From positions 124,001-188,000 of the forward strand of contig NZ_BAMX01000014.1 of NCBI RefSeq assembly GCF_000963965.1: a stretch of DNA of 64,000 nt. The letters run 5' to 3'. This stretch comes from Acetobacter orientalis. Its GTDB lineage: Bacteria; Pseudomonadota; Alphaproteobacteria; Acetobacterales; Acetobacteraceae. Under the pieces are notes generated by a model. It made no database searches, was not told where the DNA came from, and worked only from the letters and a program-made list of their open reading frames with translations. Below are positions 42,637-54,360 of the stretch, piece after piece; positions within the stretch are counted from its first letter, which is position 1; the number at the start of each line of letters is the position of its first letter. The translations under genes and the position numbers were made by a program.

Positions 42637-43530
42637 TTATAAAATAGTGACCCATTCAAGTGCTTTGACCACGCGTTCTTGATTTATTTTGGTGAGAGGT
42701 AGAAGAGGGCGTGGTGGTTGGGCGTCTGACAGCCCCAAGTGGTTCACTGCTGCGTAAACCACGCGAAGGCTGCCTAGTTCACGAAAAAGCGTCCATATAG
42801 GCTGCAAACGTTCCTGATACTGTTTGACTGCGATGGTATCTTCCTTCACTGCTGCCTCAGACAGCTGACAAGCTATTTTTGGAAAAAAGCCACCAAGTAC
42901 GCTGAACCAACTATCACATTTTGCAAGAAGAGCCTCTGCTGCAATCCAGTCTCCACTATATCCGATTGCGAGTGCGCCAACAGGGCTTGCGCGCAATTCT
43001 GTCAGTTCAGTAGCTACCTCTCCTTCTTTAGGAGAAGGCATTTTTACAGCTTTAATACTCGGAATATCCGAGAGGCGGCAAAGGAGTTCTTTAGTAAAAG
43101 TAAAATGTGTTGTGCTGGGATTGTTGTAGATACACAAAGGTAAAGAGGTTGCTTCTGTAACGGCTTTATAGTGTTGAAATGTTTCGTCTTGCGTTAACGG
43201 GGTATAAGAGACAGGTGCCATCAGCAACCCGTCTGCACCTTCTGCTTCGGCGTCACGAGCAAGGTTTTGGGCGTCATCTGTACGCAGCGCCCCGATGCCG
43301 ACAATAACAGGAACCCGCCCTCTGGCAGCCTGTACCGCTGCACGTACTGCCCTATTGCGCTCAATACGTGTCAGGTAAGCATAAACTCCTGTACTGCCGA
43401 GAAGTCCTATAGAGTTTACTCCGGAAGCAGATAGATGGTCTATCAAATGCATGACACCGTCTGTATCAACGATACCGTGTTCGTTCGCTGGGGTAATAGG
43501 AAATGCGGAAAGGCCATGAAAAATAGACAT
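42637..43530 (-). CDS. Dihydrodipicolinate synthase/N-acetylneuraminate lyase family aldolase
   Basis: This class I aldolase of the DapA superfamily has 297 residues. It has a TIM barrel with GLLGSTGVYAYLT near residue 43 (family GSTGE motif with Glu replaced by Val), the catalytic tyrosine in LCIYNNPS and the Schiff-base lysine in IKAVKMPS. The altered GSTGE motif and metabolic neighbours (SMR and LysE exporters) argue against a housekeeping dapA. A role in keto-acid or amino-acid breakdown is more likely. It is the last gene of the leftward group. Confidence 0.8.
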   Translation of the reverse strand: MSIFHGLSAFPITPANEHGIVDTDGVMHLIDHLSASGVNSIGLLGSTGVYAYLTRIERNRAVRAAVQAARGRVPVIVGIGALRTDDAQNLARDAEAEGADGLLMAPVSYTPLTQDETFQHYKAVTEATSLPLCIYNNPSTTHFTFTKELLCRLSDIPSIKAVKMPSPKEGEVATELTELRASPVGALAIGYSGDWIAAEALLAKCDSWFSVLGGFFPKIACQLSEAAVKEDTIAVKQYQERLQPIWTLFRELGSLRVVYAAVNHLGLSDAQPPRPLLPLTKINQERVVKALEWVTIL

Positions 43531-43566
43531 TTTTAAACCTATATATTTAATAACATACTTAAAGAG

Positions 43567-43881
43567 TTACTTACCCATTTTCATTAAAATGAGACCACAC
43601 AAAATAAAACCAGCTGCCAATATTTTTGTGAAGGAAAGCATTTCATCAAGAAATATCACGCCAACCACGAAAGCGCCTACGCCGCCAATCCCTGTCCAGA
43701 CGGTATATGCTGTGCCAAGTGGTAAGGATTTCATAGCAACAGCAAGAAGCCCTACACTGGCCACCATACCTGCTACTGTCGTAATGGCTGGCCATAGTTT
43801 AGTAAAACCATCTGATTGTTTCATCGCTGTGGCCCACAGAACTTCAAATAACCCAGCAAAAATAAGAATAATCCAACTCAT
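43567..43881 (-). CDS. gdx: SMR-family exporter, Gdx/SugE type (guanidinium exporter)
   Basis: This four-helix small multidrug resistance protein has 104 residues. The essential glutamate lies in GLFEVLWATAMKQSDGFTKL (Glu13), and LPLGTAYTVWTGIGGVGAF is typical of the Gdx/SugE subgroup that exports guanidinium. The sequence favours this over EmrE-like polyaromatic cation exporters. The gene lies 18 bp downstream of the LysE-type exporter gene, so they are probably co-transcribed. I could not see a guanidine riboswitch upstream. Confidence 0.85.
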   Translation of the reverse strand: MSWIILIFAGLFEVLWATAMKQSDGFTKLWPAITTVAGMVASVGLLAVAMKSLPLGTAYTVWTGIGGVGAFVVGVIFLDEMLSFTKILAAGFILCGLILMKMGK

Positions 43882-43899
43882 CTGAAATTCTCTTTTATG

Positions 43900-44529
43900 C
43901 TAAAGCGTATGTAGAACACCTTGCCACAATAAAAGTGCGGCAAGAGCAAGCATGATGCACCCAATAAGGAGATCCAATATTTGCCAAGAGCGTGGGCTGG
44001 CAAAGAGAGGTTGAAGCAAGCGGGCTCCATAACCCAATGAAGCAAACCATAGAAAACTGGCAGACGCAGCACCTGCTGCAAAAAATGGTCGCAAAGCTAT
44101 GGGCTGTGCTGTGGCGGCCGTGCCCATTAACAGGACGGTATCAAGATAGACATGAGGGTTGAGCCATGTAAAAGCGGCAACAGTTGCCAGCGCTTTCTTC
44201 AAAGAAATCGGCTGGCCCTGTAAGACAGTCATGCTGTCCTGAGCTTTGGCTCGTAGCAGAGACTTTATACCATACCATGCCAGAAATAGGGCGCCGCCAA
44301 GAGCAAAGGCCGTGGACACTTGAGGGATGGCAGTGAGGAATGCCCCCATTCCGCTTACACCTGCAATAATTAGAATAGCGTCTGATAGTCCACAAAACAG
44401 AACGATGACCCCGATATGTTCTCTTTTTAGACCTTGTCGAAGCAGAAATAGGTTCTGTGCGCCAATAGCAACAATGAGAGAGGCGGAAAGAGCAAACCCA
44501 ACGCAGAATGGGATAAGATAGGACATCAT
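43900..44529 (-). CDS. LysE/ArgO-family amino-acid exporter
   Basis: This inner-membrane amino-acid exporter has about 209 residues and six helices. The start at ATG 44529 (or 44526) gives the normal N-terminus MMSYLIPFCVGFALSASLIV and avoids extending into the regulator promoter. The family signature GAQNLFLLRQGLKREHI and the NPHVYLDTVLLMG segment point to export of arginine/lysine. It diverges from an ArgP/LysG-type regulator, the classical arrangement, in which the regulator activates export when basic amino acids accumulate. Confidence 0.87.
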   Translation of the reverse strand: MMSYLIPFCVGFALSASLIVAIGAQNLFLLRQGLKREHIGVIVLFCGLSDAILIIAGVSGMGAFLTAIPQVSTAFALGGALFLAWYGIKSLLRAKAQDSMTVLQGQPISLKKALATVAAFTWLNPHVYLDTVLLMGTAATAQPIALRPFFAAGAASASFLWFASLGYGARLLQPLFASPRSWQILDLLIGCIMLALAALLLWQGVLHTL

Positions 44530-44601
44530 GGGAGTTGCATAAAGAATACCAACCGGCAAAGAAAACTTGTTTTTCTTAATCAAATAAAGAAAAACTTAAT
44601 C

Positions 44602-45507
44602 ATGCTGGATTATGCCGCCCTTACCGCCGTGAGTGCCGTTATACGCGAAGGCTCTTTTGAAGGAGCCGCGCGTCTTATGGGTCTTACCGCTTCTGCTGTT
44701 TCTCAACGTGTGCGCGGCTATGAAGAGCGCTTGGGTTCCTTACTTATTATAAGGGGAAGCCCCTGCTTGCCGACAGACCTTGGTAGGTCGTTATGTGCGC
44801 ATGTTGATAAGGTACGCTTACTAGAAGCAGACATTCCTTACTTGTCAGAGAGGGTAGCAACGGAAAAAGCGTTTCCTGTTAGCTTAAAAATTGCAGTCAA
44901 TGCAGATAGTCTTGCTACATGGTTTCCTGAGGCTATTGCATCATTTACGAAACAGAGCAGTATTTTTTTAGAACTGTACGCAGAAGATGAAAGTCATACA
45001 GCAGATCATCTGCGGTCAGGTGCGGTTATGGCAGCGATTACAGCCGAGGTTGAGCCCATTATTGGGTGCAAAGTGGTTAAGCTTGGTCAACTGCGGTATA
45101 TAGCCTGTGCAAGCCCAAATTTTGTTGAGCAGTTTTTCCCAAATGGTTTCACCCCGCATGCTTTCCAAACAGCCCCATGTATTTGCTTTGATAGAAAGGA
45201 TAGCCTGCAAAGTCGGTGGCTTGAAACAACACAAAAAATATCTTTACCTAAGCAGGTTCATTATGTCCCCTCTACTCAAGGTTTTTTAGATTTTATAGTG
45301 GCTGGATTGGGCTGGGGACTGCAGCCGCTTTTTCTTGCACGAAACTATCTGGCGCAGGGCCTGTTACGCCCTCTCGGTTCTGATCATTTTATGAATGTAG
45401 ATTTATACTGGGTTTACCCAAGGCTGAAGAGTAAGGTGATGGAGGAACTTACGCGCCATTTAATTCACTACTGTAATTCTATGATGGATTTGGCAGACAA
45501 AAAATAA
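44602..45507 (+). CDS. LysR-family regulator of the LysG/ArgP type
   Basis: This 301-residue LysR regulator diverges from the lysE-like gene. The HTH at the N-terminus reads AVIREGSFEGAARLMGLTAS and AVSQRVRGYEERLGSLL, and the effector domain follows from about residue 90 (SLKIAVNADSLATWFPEAI). The LKIAVNADSLATWF and AGLGWGLQPL segments are typical of the ArgP/LysG subgroup. It very likely activates the divergent exporter in response to lysine or arginine; the operator should lie in 44530-44601. Confidence 0.87.
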   Translation: MLDYAALTAVSAVIREGSFEGAARLMGLTASAVSQRVRGYEERLGSLLIIRGSPCLPTDLGRSLCAHVDKVRLLEADIPYLSERVATEKAFPVSLKIAVNADSLATWFPEAIASFTKQSSIFLELYAEDESHTADHLRSGAVMAAITAEVEPIIGCKVVKLGQLRYIACASPNFVEQFFPNGFTPHAFQTAPCICFDRKDSLQSRWLETTQKISLPKQVHYVPSTQGFLDFIVAGLGWGLQPLFLARNYLAQGLLRPLGSDHFMNVDLYWVYPRLKSKVMEELTRHLIHYCNSMMDLADKK

Positions 45508-45544
45508 GTAAACATTGAGAGAGTTCGAAAAACCTACCAAATTA

Positions 45545-46510
45545 TTAACTGCCTTGACCGAAACGTTTTCTATATTCGACAGGTGTGATCCCAAGGTGGC
45601 GTTGAAAAGCACGCCGCAAGGTTCTGACAACGCCAAACCCGGCGTTTGCAGCTATAGTTTTAAGGGGGCTTCGACTTGTTTCCAGAAGGCGGCGTGCAAT
45701 TGCTAGACGTGTTTGTTCAACCCATTGTGCGGGCGATAAACCGGTTTCCTGAGTAAAAAGTCGCGTCAATTGTCGCCGTTCCAGTTGCATCATGTCCGCC
45801 ATGACGTCCACACTGTAATGAGCCGAAGGATGTTCCATAATCTGCCTTTGCAGAGATTGCAAAGCGGAACGTCCGGCAGGAGAGAGCTCTTTCTGCCGGC
45901 TATATTGTTTTTGTCCACCCGGTCGTTTGTAAAAGAGAATAAGCTGGCGTGCGACATCACGTGCAACCTTCTCACCCAGATCTTCTCTCACCAGTGCAAG
46001 AGCAAGATCTAAACCGGATGATACCCCGGCAGCAGTACGAACCGGGCCGTCTTCTTCTACAATGGCATCTGCATTGATCATGATTGTAGGAAAGCTTTGT
46101 CGAATAGGCTCAATATCAGCCCAATGTGCTGTGATTCTTTTATTATTTAAAAGACCTGTTGCAGCGAGAGAAAACACACCCCCACAAATTGACCCAAAGC
46201 GTCGCGCCTGTGGTGCAGTATGAGAAAGCCACTGAATGACCCCTGGTGCAGGTACACTGCGTGCGGCATTAGGGGCACCAGCAACCAGAAGTGTATCAAT
46301 TGATAATGCGTTAATGTCTTCAAGGCAGTAATCTGCTTGCATAACAAAACCGCATGAACTCCGAATGGTTTTTTGTGGTGCTACAATAATAGACCGATAA
46401 ATAGGCTGCCCATGCAGAGTATTTGCTTCGGCAAATACATCAGCCGGGCCAGCAATATCCATCAGTTGTACATTATCATTGACCACAAAAACGATCAGAA
46501 GCTCTGTCAT
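45545..46510 (-). CDS. GlxA-family transcriptional regulator (DJ-1/PfpI domain plus AraC HTH)
   Basis: This 321-residue regulator has an N-terminal DJ-1/PfpI-like amidase-fold domain (about 1-190; VNDNVQLMDIAGPADVF, GSICGGVFSLAATGLL with the nucleophile-elbow Cys). A C-terminal AraC double HTH (about 225-318) includes HYSVDVMADMMQLERRQLTR and GFGVVRTLRRAFQRHLGI. Such proteins regulate amine, carnitine or other catabolic genes. It is 19 bp downstream of aarC on the same strand, so it may be co-transcribed and could regulate this operon, which is only an inference. Confidence 0.88.
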   Translation of the reverse strand: MTELLIVFVVNDNVQLMDIAGPADVFAEANTLHGQPIYRSIIVAPQKTIRSSCGFVMQADYCLEDINALSIDTLLVAGAPNAARSVPAPGVIQWLSHTAPQARRFGSICGGVFSLAATGLLNNKRITAHWADIEPIRQSFPTIMINADAIVEEDGPVRTAAGVSSGLDLALALVREDLGEKVARDVARQLILFYKRPGGQKQYSRQKELSPAGRSALQSLQRQIMEHPSAHYSVDVMADMMQLERRQLTRLFTQETGLSPAQWVEQTRLAIARRLLETSRSPLKTIAANAGFGVVRTLRRAFQRHLGITPVEYRKRFGQGS

Positions 46511-46529
46511 GCGTTCTCCTTAAACACTC

Positions 46530-48059
<1,530 letters not shown>

Positions 48060-48179
48060 TTATAAGTGGTCTGCATGATGAGAAAGGTGAGTGTAGATTT
48101 GCAACAAGAATGAAAAGCCGAAAAAAAGTATTTTGTGCCATATTGAGACATACAAGCTCACATATGAGAGGCTCTATAC

Positions 48180-48770
48180 ACTATAGTGTGTAATGAAGCT
48201 TTTGCTCCCTCATGCATGCTGTCGTATCTGAGTTGGTGTCAGACCTTGCGTGCTCCATACACACAGAAATTATCTTTCCATACCCAACGAAATTTATCGC
48301 AAAGCCATCTGTCTTTTGCGCTTCGTACATGAGGATGTTTCTGTCTGGTCTGATGAGCTTAATAGACAGATGGTGCGATCGGCAGAACCCCGAAGATTGA
48401 CCCGCCATCATATGTCTGCTGGTGTTCCTTAATGGCGCACCTTATGATCTGAAGCGACGGTCGAGTTACCCTTCCGCAGAGCATGTTAACGTCTTGCGTT
48501 GAATTTCATTGCCCCGCCGCAGTTCGCAGATTTCGCATTCCAGTGCCTGATTTTCTTCCGATTGCACAGGTTAGTCGCCAGAGGTGGATTGATCCGTTTA
48601 TGCAGGCGTGTCCATTTTAGTAGTGTGTTAGGGTCAGATCCAGCTTTGGAACGATGATTATAATCGTAGACCAGTTCGAAGGATGCTTCTCCTCTTCCTC
48701 CAGAGCCATGCGAGCCACATGTTCACGAAATCAAGCGGAAAACGCTTTGATTTATTACTCTCTCTTATCT
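48180..48770 (-). pseudogene. Decayed IS3-family transposase remnant (OrfA and start of OrfB)
   Basis: On the minus strand, pieces of a transposase appear in shifting frames. REHVARMALEEEEKHPSNWS occurs near 48.7 kb, TLLKWTRLHKRINPPLATNL near 48.6 kb, and ENQALECEICELRRGNEI near 48.5 kb (compare the ELRRANEILRKAS motif of IS3 OrfA). FRWVWKDNFCVYGARKV is seen near 48.25 kb (OrfB). Multiple stops and frame changes show that it is dead. It lies upstream of aarC, leftward. Confidence 0.65.
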
Positions 48771-49340
48771 CAGGGGGCGTTCTGTCTCTACAAAACTCAG
48801 GAAAGTTCAGCTTCGACTGCTACGAAAGTGGAAACCGACAAATGTAGCGGTCTGTGAGGATGCGAGCTTAAGAGAATGGCGGCTTACTCGCAGTAATACA
48901 GCATCGGATGTCTAGCACAACACAATCTATTACTCCAAAGTCAAAAAAGCTGTCATGAAAAAATATAACTTTATCGCAAAGGCTTACAGTAAAAAGCCGC
49001 ATCTCAAGGTCGTGCTGTGGCATATCCAGAGATCACGTAATGGCACCACAGAGTTCCTCTATTAGATATTATGTCAAAACAGACATGAGAGAAGGTGAAG
49101 ATGTTTTTTTCCTTCAAATGGAGTGTGGCCCAAAGGCTACATCGTTAGTTGGTAATTAATTGCGGTTGTAGTTACACAGACTAAATCTACAAATAATTAA
49201 AATTAATCCATACGAAAAATATAATTAAAACAAATAGGTTCTACAAATTTTCAATTTTTCAGCTCAAAAATTTTTGGATTTGTGAAATATTTATGAATGT
49301 CTTTTATTCGGTTTTCTTTTAAATAAAATAAGAGGGAGAT
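48771..49340. other. Intergenic region upstream of the TonB receptor
   Basis: This stretch of about 570 bp has no recognisable gene. Its right part (about 49140-49340) is very A/T-rich and should carry the receptor promoter, with AGAGGGAG at 49331-49338 as a candidate ribosome-binding site. A coding-like segment around 48790-49030 could be another insertion remnant but matches nothing I can name. Confidence 0.45.
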
Positions 49341-49353
49341 TTTTTATGTTCCT

Positions 49354-51874
49354 ATGCTGAAAGAAAATTCGATGTTTTTTTAAACAGCACTCCTCTGTCA
49401 TCGCGTGTCTGATTTGTTCGACGGTATTGTCATCTCCCCTTGTAGCTGTGGCAGCTACAGTAACAGATAAAAAAGCGTCGAATGTCGTAACAAAACGTTC
49501 TCCAACAAAAGAGAGGAAGCAAGGGAACGCTGCACTCGCGGCACCAAGCATGATGGGCGCTACGGCTCCTACTGATGAACATATAGATGTGCGTGGCCAC
49601 ATGCGTGATATTGGCGATGGCGTCACTGGGCGGGCGTTTGGGGGTGGTTTGATGACCCCTACAGACGCACCTAAATCTGTTTCGGCAATAACGCGTGATT
49701 ATATTGCCAAACAAAATCCAGCACTTAACCCTATGCAGTTAATTAGGTTGTTGCCTGGTGCTAACGTATCTAACCAAGATCCGCTTGGTATGACCGGTGG
49801 TCATATATCTGTACGTGGCTTAACAGAGTCACAGATGGGTTTTACCCTTGAAGGTTTTCCTATTAACGATATTGGTAATTTTGCTGTTTATCCGCAGGAA
49901 ATTGTCGATTCTGAAAACTTGTCTACAGTAAAACTGGCACAGGGTTCTGCGGATTTAGATAGCCCTCATATCAGCTCCTCTGGTGGTGTGGTGGATATGT
50001 ACATGATTGACCCCAAAAAGAAGATGGGTGGTCATGTAAATATGACGTATGGCTCGTATAATGCGACGCGCGGTTTTGCTCGTTTTGATACAGGCTATAT
50101 TGGTAATACAAACTTGCGTGCTTATTTCTCTTATTCTCAAGGCCGACAAGACCATTGGCGTGGCCCCGGTTATGAAAATAAAAAGCATGGTGAAATGAAA
50201 ATTGTTAACGACTGGGGAGACGGTAACCGTGTTTCTTTGGCCGTTGTGGGTAATAACCTAGAAAATAATGCGTACCCTAGTGTTACAAAAGCAAATTGGA
50301 ACCAATATGGTATTGGTGTAGACAATGTTCCGGGACAAAAAAACCCTAGCGGAAACACAGTGTACGCTAGATATTATACTAAAGGTGATACAAATTATTA
50401 TAAATTCCGCCCTAATCCGTTTACCAATATTTATGCCTCAATGCCGTCTACGTTTAAATTGACAGATCATCTGGTTCTGACTGAAACACCTTATTTCTGG
50501 TACGGTTATGGTAACGGTGGTGGCGCGCAGTCGAATAATGCTAATGGTAATATGACATATGGGGCGCAAAGTAACCTAACTGGGCTTATTAATGGGCAAG
50601 TACCTACCGGTGCACTTTTGTACAACCCCTCTTTGACTGAAACATATCGTCCCGGTGCGACAACTAAATTAACTTGGACAGCTGGGCCTAACCGTCTTAT
50701 GGTTGGCTATTGGTTTGAATATTCAAAGCAACGCCAAACAGCGCCTTATAGTGCTATTAGTGATGATGGTACGCCCCTTAATATGTGGGGAGATAGCAAT
50801 AACCTTATTCTTTCTAATGGTGTTAAGGCTCAGTACAGAGACACCTTAACCCAAACACAAGTTCATACACCGTTTATAGGCGATAGCCTCTCATTATTTC
50901 ATAATAAACTGACAATTGATGCGGGCTTAAAATACGCTATCGTTAAAAGGAATGGCACGAATTATCTGCCAGATGTTGATAGAAAATATGTTTCTACCAA
51001 TTACTATCAGGCACTTCCTACTGCTGCTATTCGTTATAAAATTAATCAAAACCATCAAATTTTTGCGTCTGTTGCTACTAACTTTCGTATGCCGCAGAAT
51101 TACGCGCTTTATGACTCTGGAAGCTATAATTCGACAGATAAAACAAAGGCTCCCGGCTATAATAACAAAGCCAACCCTAATCAAAAGTCAGAAATTTCTA
51201 TTTCAGAAGAAGCTGGGTGGCGTTATCAGGGTGATCTGATTTCAAGCTCTATTACCTATTTCCACTATAATTTTACCAATCGTCTTTACCAACAGACTAT
51301 TATTAACGAAAATGGCCAGACATATAGCACAAACATCAATGCCGGTGGGGCACACTCCGACGGTGTAGATGCTGAAATTGGCACGCGTCCTATCCATCAT
51401 TTACGTCCGTATATTTCGTTCGAATATTTGCATGCGGTGACGGATAGCAACCTGCCGGCTGCCTCTGGTGCAGACTATGTAAAAACTAAAGGAAAAGCAG
51501 CCCCGCAGGCGCCAGCATACCAGGTTGGCTTTGGGTTGGATTATGATGACGGACATCGCTTTGCTGGTTTTGATCTCAAGTATGTCGCCAAACAATATTC
51601 AACTTTTATGAATGATGAGCATATTCCCGGTTATGTTCTGATGAATATCAATGTTGGTTATCGTTTCCCCAAATTTGGTATTTTCCGTAGTCCTACTATC
51701 CGTCTAAATCTGCAAAATATATCCAACAACCGTTATCTTGACTGGGTGAATGCATCACAGGTTAATGCTAAAAATACGGTTGGTGTATTTGGTAGTAATG
51801 TGACGGGTAAAAGCCCAACATATACAATTTCTTCGCCGTTCGCAGCTATTGCAACTATTAGCAGCGACTTCTAA
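49354..51874 (+). CDS. TonB-dependent outer-membrane receptor, start disrupted by a T7 tract
   Basis: This outer-membrane ligand-gated porin has a plug domain (PKSVSAITRDYIAKQNP, GGHISVRGLTESQMGFTLEG) and a C-terminal beta-barrel ending in the typical aromatic strand (AAIATISSDF). The open frame begins at TTG 49427, inside a signal peptide. The best start is ATG 49354 or 49372. If the T7 run at 49375-49381 were T6, the frame would read MLKENSMFFKQHSSVIACLI and on into TVLSSPLVAVAA, a proper signal peptide. As written, that start stops after nine codons. The ligand is unknown; pairing with a phospholipase suggests phosphorus-related uptake. Confidence 0.8.
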
Positions 51875-51889
51875 CAATTGTATTACTAT

Positions 51890-51920
51890 GCCCCTGCCTT
51901 TTGGTAAGGAAGGGGCTTTT
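51890..51920 (+). terminator. Terminator hairpin between the receptor and phospholipase genes
   Basis: The arms GCCCCTGCCTT and AAGGAAGGGGC are followed by TTTT. With only 71 bp between the genes it may attenuate rather than fully separate their transcription. Confidence 0.7.
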
Positions 51921-51945
51921 ACGTTCATTATGAGTAGGTGAGGGC

Positions 51946-54024
51946 ATGGTTGTTCTTGGGCGCAGAGGGCTTTTAAAAGGGAGTGGTGGGCTTGTTACCG
52001 CAGGTCTTCTGGCGTCCATTAATCGTGCTTTAGCTATTCCGGCAGAACGCCAGAGTGGCACCTTGGAAGACGTTGAGCACATTGTGGTGCTTATGCAAGA
52101 AAATCGCTCTTTTGATCACTATTTTGGCCATTTAAGTGGGGTGCGTGGGGTAGCCGACCGGCATCCAGTAAGGTCACCTGACGGCACGCCTGTATGGTCT
52201 CAATGGCGTAAAAAGCCAGAAGAGGGGCGTATTATGCCTTTCCAACTGCGCACGCATGTTAGTAGTGCGCAGTGTGTGCTTGATCTTGACCATAACTGGC
52301 AGCCAACACATGCAGCTATTAATGCAGGCTGGAATGACCAGTGGCCTAAGCATAAAAGCGATATGACTATGGGCTATTACACGCGTGAGGATATTCCGTA
52401 TCATTACGCCTTAGCTGATGCCTTTACCGTGTGTGATCACTATTTTTGTTCAACTCCGACCCAAACACACCCTAACCGTTTCTATTTGATGACAGGCACA
52501 GTCGATACGGAAGGTATGGGTGGTGGCCCAGTGTTAGATAACGTTGATTGGGTTGATCGTGTTTTTTACCCTAAAGTGCCTAATCCCTTTACATGGACAA
52601 CATACCCAGAACGTTTAGAAGCAGCGGGTATTAGCTGGCAGATCTATCAGCAAGGACTTTCTGCATCAGATATTGAAAATGGTAATTTTGGCACAAATGT
52701 TCTGATGAATTTTAAAAATTATGTTGAGGCACCAGAAGACTCACCATTGTACAAACGAGCTATGACCAAACGCACACTGGACCACCTGCGGCAAGATGTT
52801 ATGGCAGATCGTTTGCCACAAGTTTCTTGGTTACTGCCGCCCGCTGCGTATTCTGAGCACCCGCGTTGGACGCCGGGTTATGGGGCTACCTATATTGCCC
52901 GCGTTCTCAACGCTCTCACAGCTAACCCGCAAGTGTGGGCTAAAACGGTCTTTCTTGTCATGTATGATGAGAATGACGGGTATTTCGATCATGTTCCCCC
53001 TCCACAGCCACCAACTCCAGTGCTTCCGGGTAAGAGTACGGTGGATACACGTGGCGAAATTCATGATCGTATTACGCCTTATGAACCTCATCGTTATGTA
53101 GCCGATATGTTGCCCTATGGTTTGGGGCCGCGTGTGCCTATGTTGGCTCTTTCTCCTTGGAGTACGGGTGGTTTTGTATGCTCAGAAGTTTTTGACCATA
53201 CCTCTGTTTTACGATTTATTGAGGCAAGGTTTGGTGTATGTGAAACCAATATTACACCGTGGCGCCGTTCTATTTGCGGTGATTTAACAAGCGCTTTTGA
53301 TTTCTCTCGCAAGTTAGATATGAAGGGGCGTATGCCTGATACGTCAGACTACAAACAACAGACTGACCTTTCATGTAAACTACCTAACCCATCAGTGCCG
53401 GTTGAGAGTCGTTTGTCTGATATTGGAGAGCAAGAAGAGGGGGGCCGTCCTACCCGTCCGTTGCCTTACGTATTAGGGGTGCATGAAGTGCGCGGCCCCA
53501 AAGAGTATTTTACGCTCCAATTTGAAAATTTCGGGACAGTAGGTGCTTGCTTTTATGTTTATCAAGATCATAGCAACGAAAAACCAAGGCGATATACTGT
53601 AGGGGCAGGTTCTACACTGCAAGACTGCTGGAAAATACCTTTAAACGATCTAGTCAAATTTACTGTTATTGGCCCTAATGGTTTTGCGCGTTATTTTCAT
53701 CGTAATGGGCAGACATCAGTTCTTGTCTCTACGACCGAGAATGCGGCTACAGGAACATTGAGTGTGATCCTTGCAAACCGTACTAAGCGCTTACAATCGA
53801 TTAGTATCCGTGACAATGCATATGGACAGCCCATTCAAGCCGTTAAACTGGCTGCAGGTGCTATAGTAAGTAAAACATTAGACTTGGCTAAAAGTAACCA
53901 TTGGTATGATATTAGTGTAAAAAATCATATGGAACCTTATACAGAAAACCGTTTTGCAGGGCATGTAGAAACAGGTAGGCCAAGTTTGACTGATCCGGCA
54001 TTACACAAGCCAATCCTGCAATGA
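51946..54024 (+). CDS. Tat-exported phosphocholine-specific phospholipase C (PlcN-like)
   Basis: This secreted or periplasmic phosphoesterase of 692 residues cleaves phospholipid head groups. A twin-arginine signal (GRRGLLKGSGGLVTAGLL) lies at residues 5-22. The phosphoesterase domain has VVLMQENRSFDHYFGHLSGV, STPTQTHPNRFYLMTGT and VMYDENDGYFDHVPPP. Two C-terminal beta domains follow (about 510-680; EYFTLQFENFGTVGACFYVY). All conserved motifs are present. It follows the TonB receptor gene, so the receptor may import a product released by this enzyme. The high A/T content of both genes differs from later neighbours, hinting at transfer. Confidence 0.87.
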   Translation: MVVLGRRGLLKGSGGLVTAGLLASINRALAIPAERQSGTLEDVEHIVVLMQENRSFDHYFGHLSGVRGVADRHPVRSPDGTPVWSQWRKKPEEGRIMPFQLRTHVSSAQCVLDLDHNWQPTHAAINAGWNDQWPKHKSDMTMGYYTREDIPYHYALADAFTVCDHYFCSTPTQTHPNRFYLMTGTVDTEGMGGGPVLDNVDWVDRVFYPKVPNPFTWTTYPERLEAAGISWQIYQQGLSASDIENGNFGTNVLMNFKNYVEAPEDSPLYKRAMTKRTLDHLRQDVMADRLPQVSWLLPPAAYSEHPRWTPGYGATYIARVLNALTANPQVWAKTVFLVMYDENDGYFDHVPPPQPPTPVLPGKSTVDTRGEIHDRITPYEPHRYVADMLPYGLGPRVPMLALSPWSTGGFVCSEVFDHTSVLRFIEARFGVCETNITPWRRSICGDLTSAFDFSRKLDMKGRMPDTSDYKQQTDLSCKLPNPSVPVESRLSDIGEQEEGGRPTRPLPYVLGVHEVRGPKEYFTLQFENFGTVGACFYVYQDHSNEKPRRYTVGAGSTLQDCWKIPLNDLVKFTVIGPNGFARYFHRNGQTSVLVSTTENAATGTLSVILANRTKRLQSISIRDNAYGQPIQAVKLAAGAIVSKTLDLAKSNHWYDISVKNHMEPYTENRFAGHVETGRPSLTDPALHKPILQ

Positions 54025-54360
54025 TGTGTATTATAGGTGTAGTAAATTTTAGTATTGATAGGATGAGTTAAAGATTTTTTCTGCATCAATGGCCTTCGGT
54101 TAAGTGCTGACGGAATATAAAGGATCAGATAGTTTACAGCCTTCACTGCCTGTAAAATGTGTATGGAGGGCGAAAACCCTCCATCTGTTTAGCGTCTCTA
54201 AAACAAAATATTTGCTCTGAATTATCAAGAATTGATGGCCGCTCTAAATTAAAAAGTAAAACACCGGGCATTTATGGCGAAGTAGGGTATAACTTTAAGT
54301 GGGTTTATCGTTTATTTAATTACTGGTAATAAGCGATAAAACAGAGTTCTGGTTAGCACG
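54025..54360. other. Intergenic region with a terminator hairpin
   Basis: Between the phospholipase stop and the LysR gene I see only a hairpin with arms ATGGAGGG (54163-54170) and CCCTCCAT (54177-54184), probably a terminator of the phospholipase transcript. A promoter for the LysR gene should lie to its right. Confidence 0.55.

Noticed and set aside
43882-43899. Guanidine riboswitch controlling the Gdx/SugE-type exporter
   Set aside because: Only 18 bp separate the gene from the upstream exporter gene, and no riboswitch-like structure was visible upstream of that gene.
48790-49030. Coding-like stretch upstream of the TonB receptor as another insertion remnant
   Set aside because: No frame gives motifs of a known transposase, so I left it unassigned.
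48940-49340. PhoB box upstream of the TonB receptor/phospholipase unit
   Set aside because: A single CTGTCAT half site occurs near 48950, but no second half site at the required spacing.
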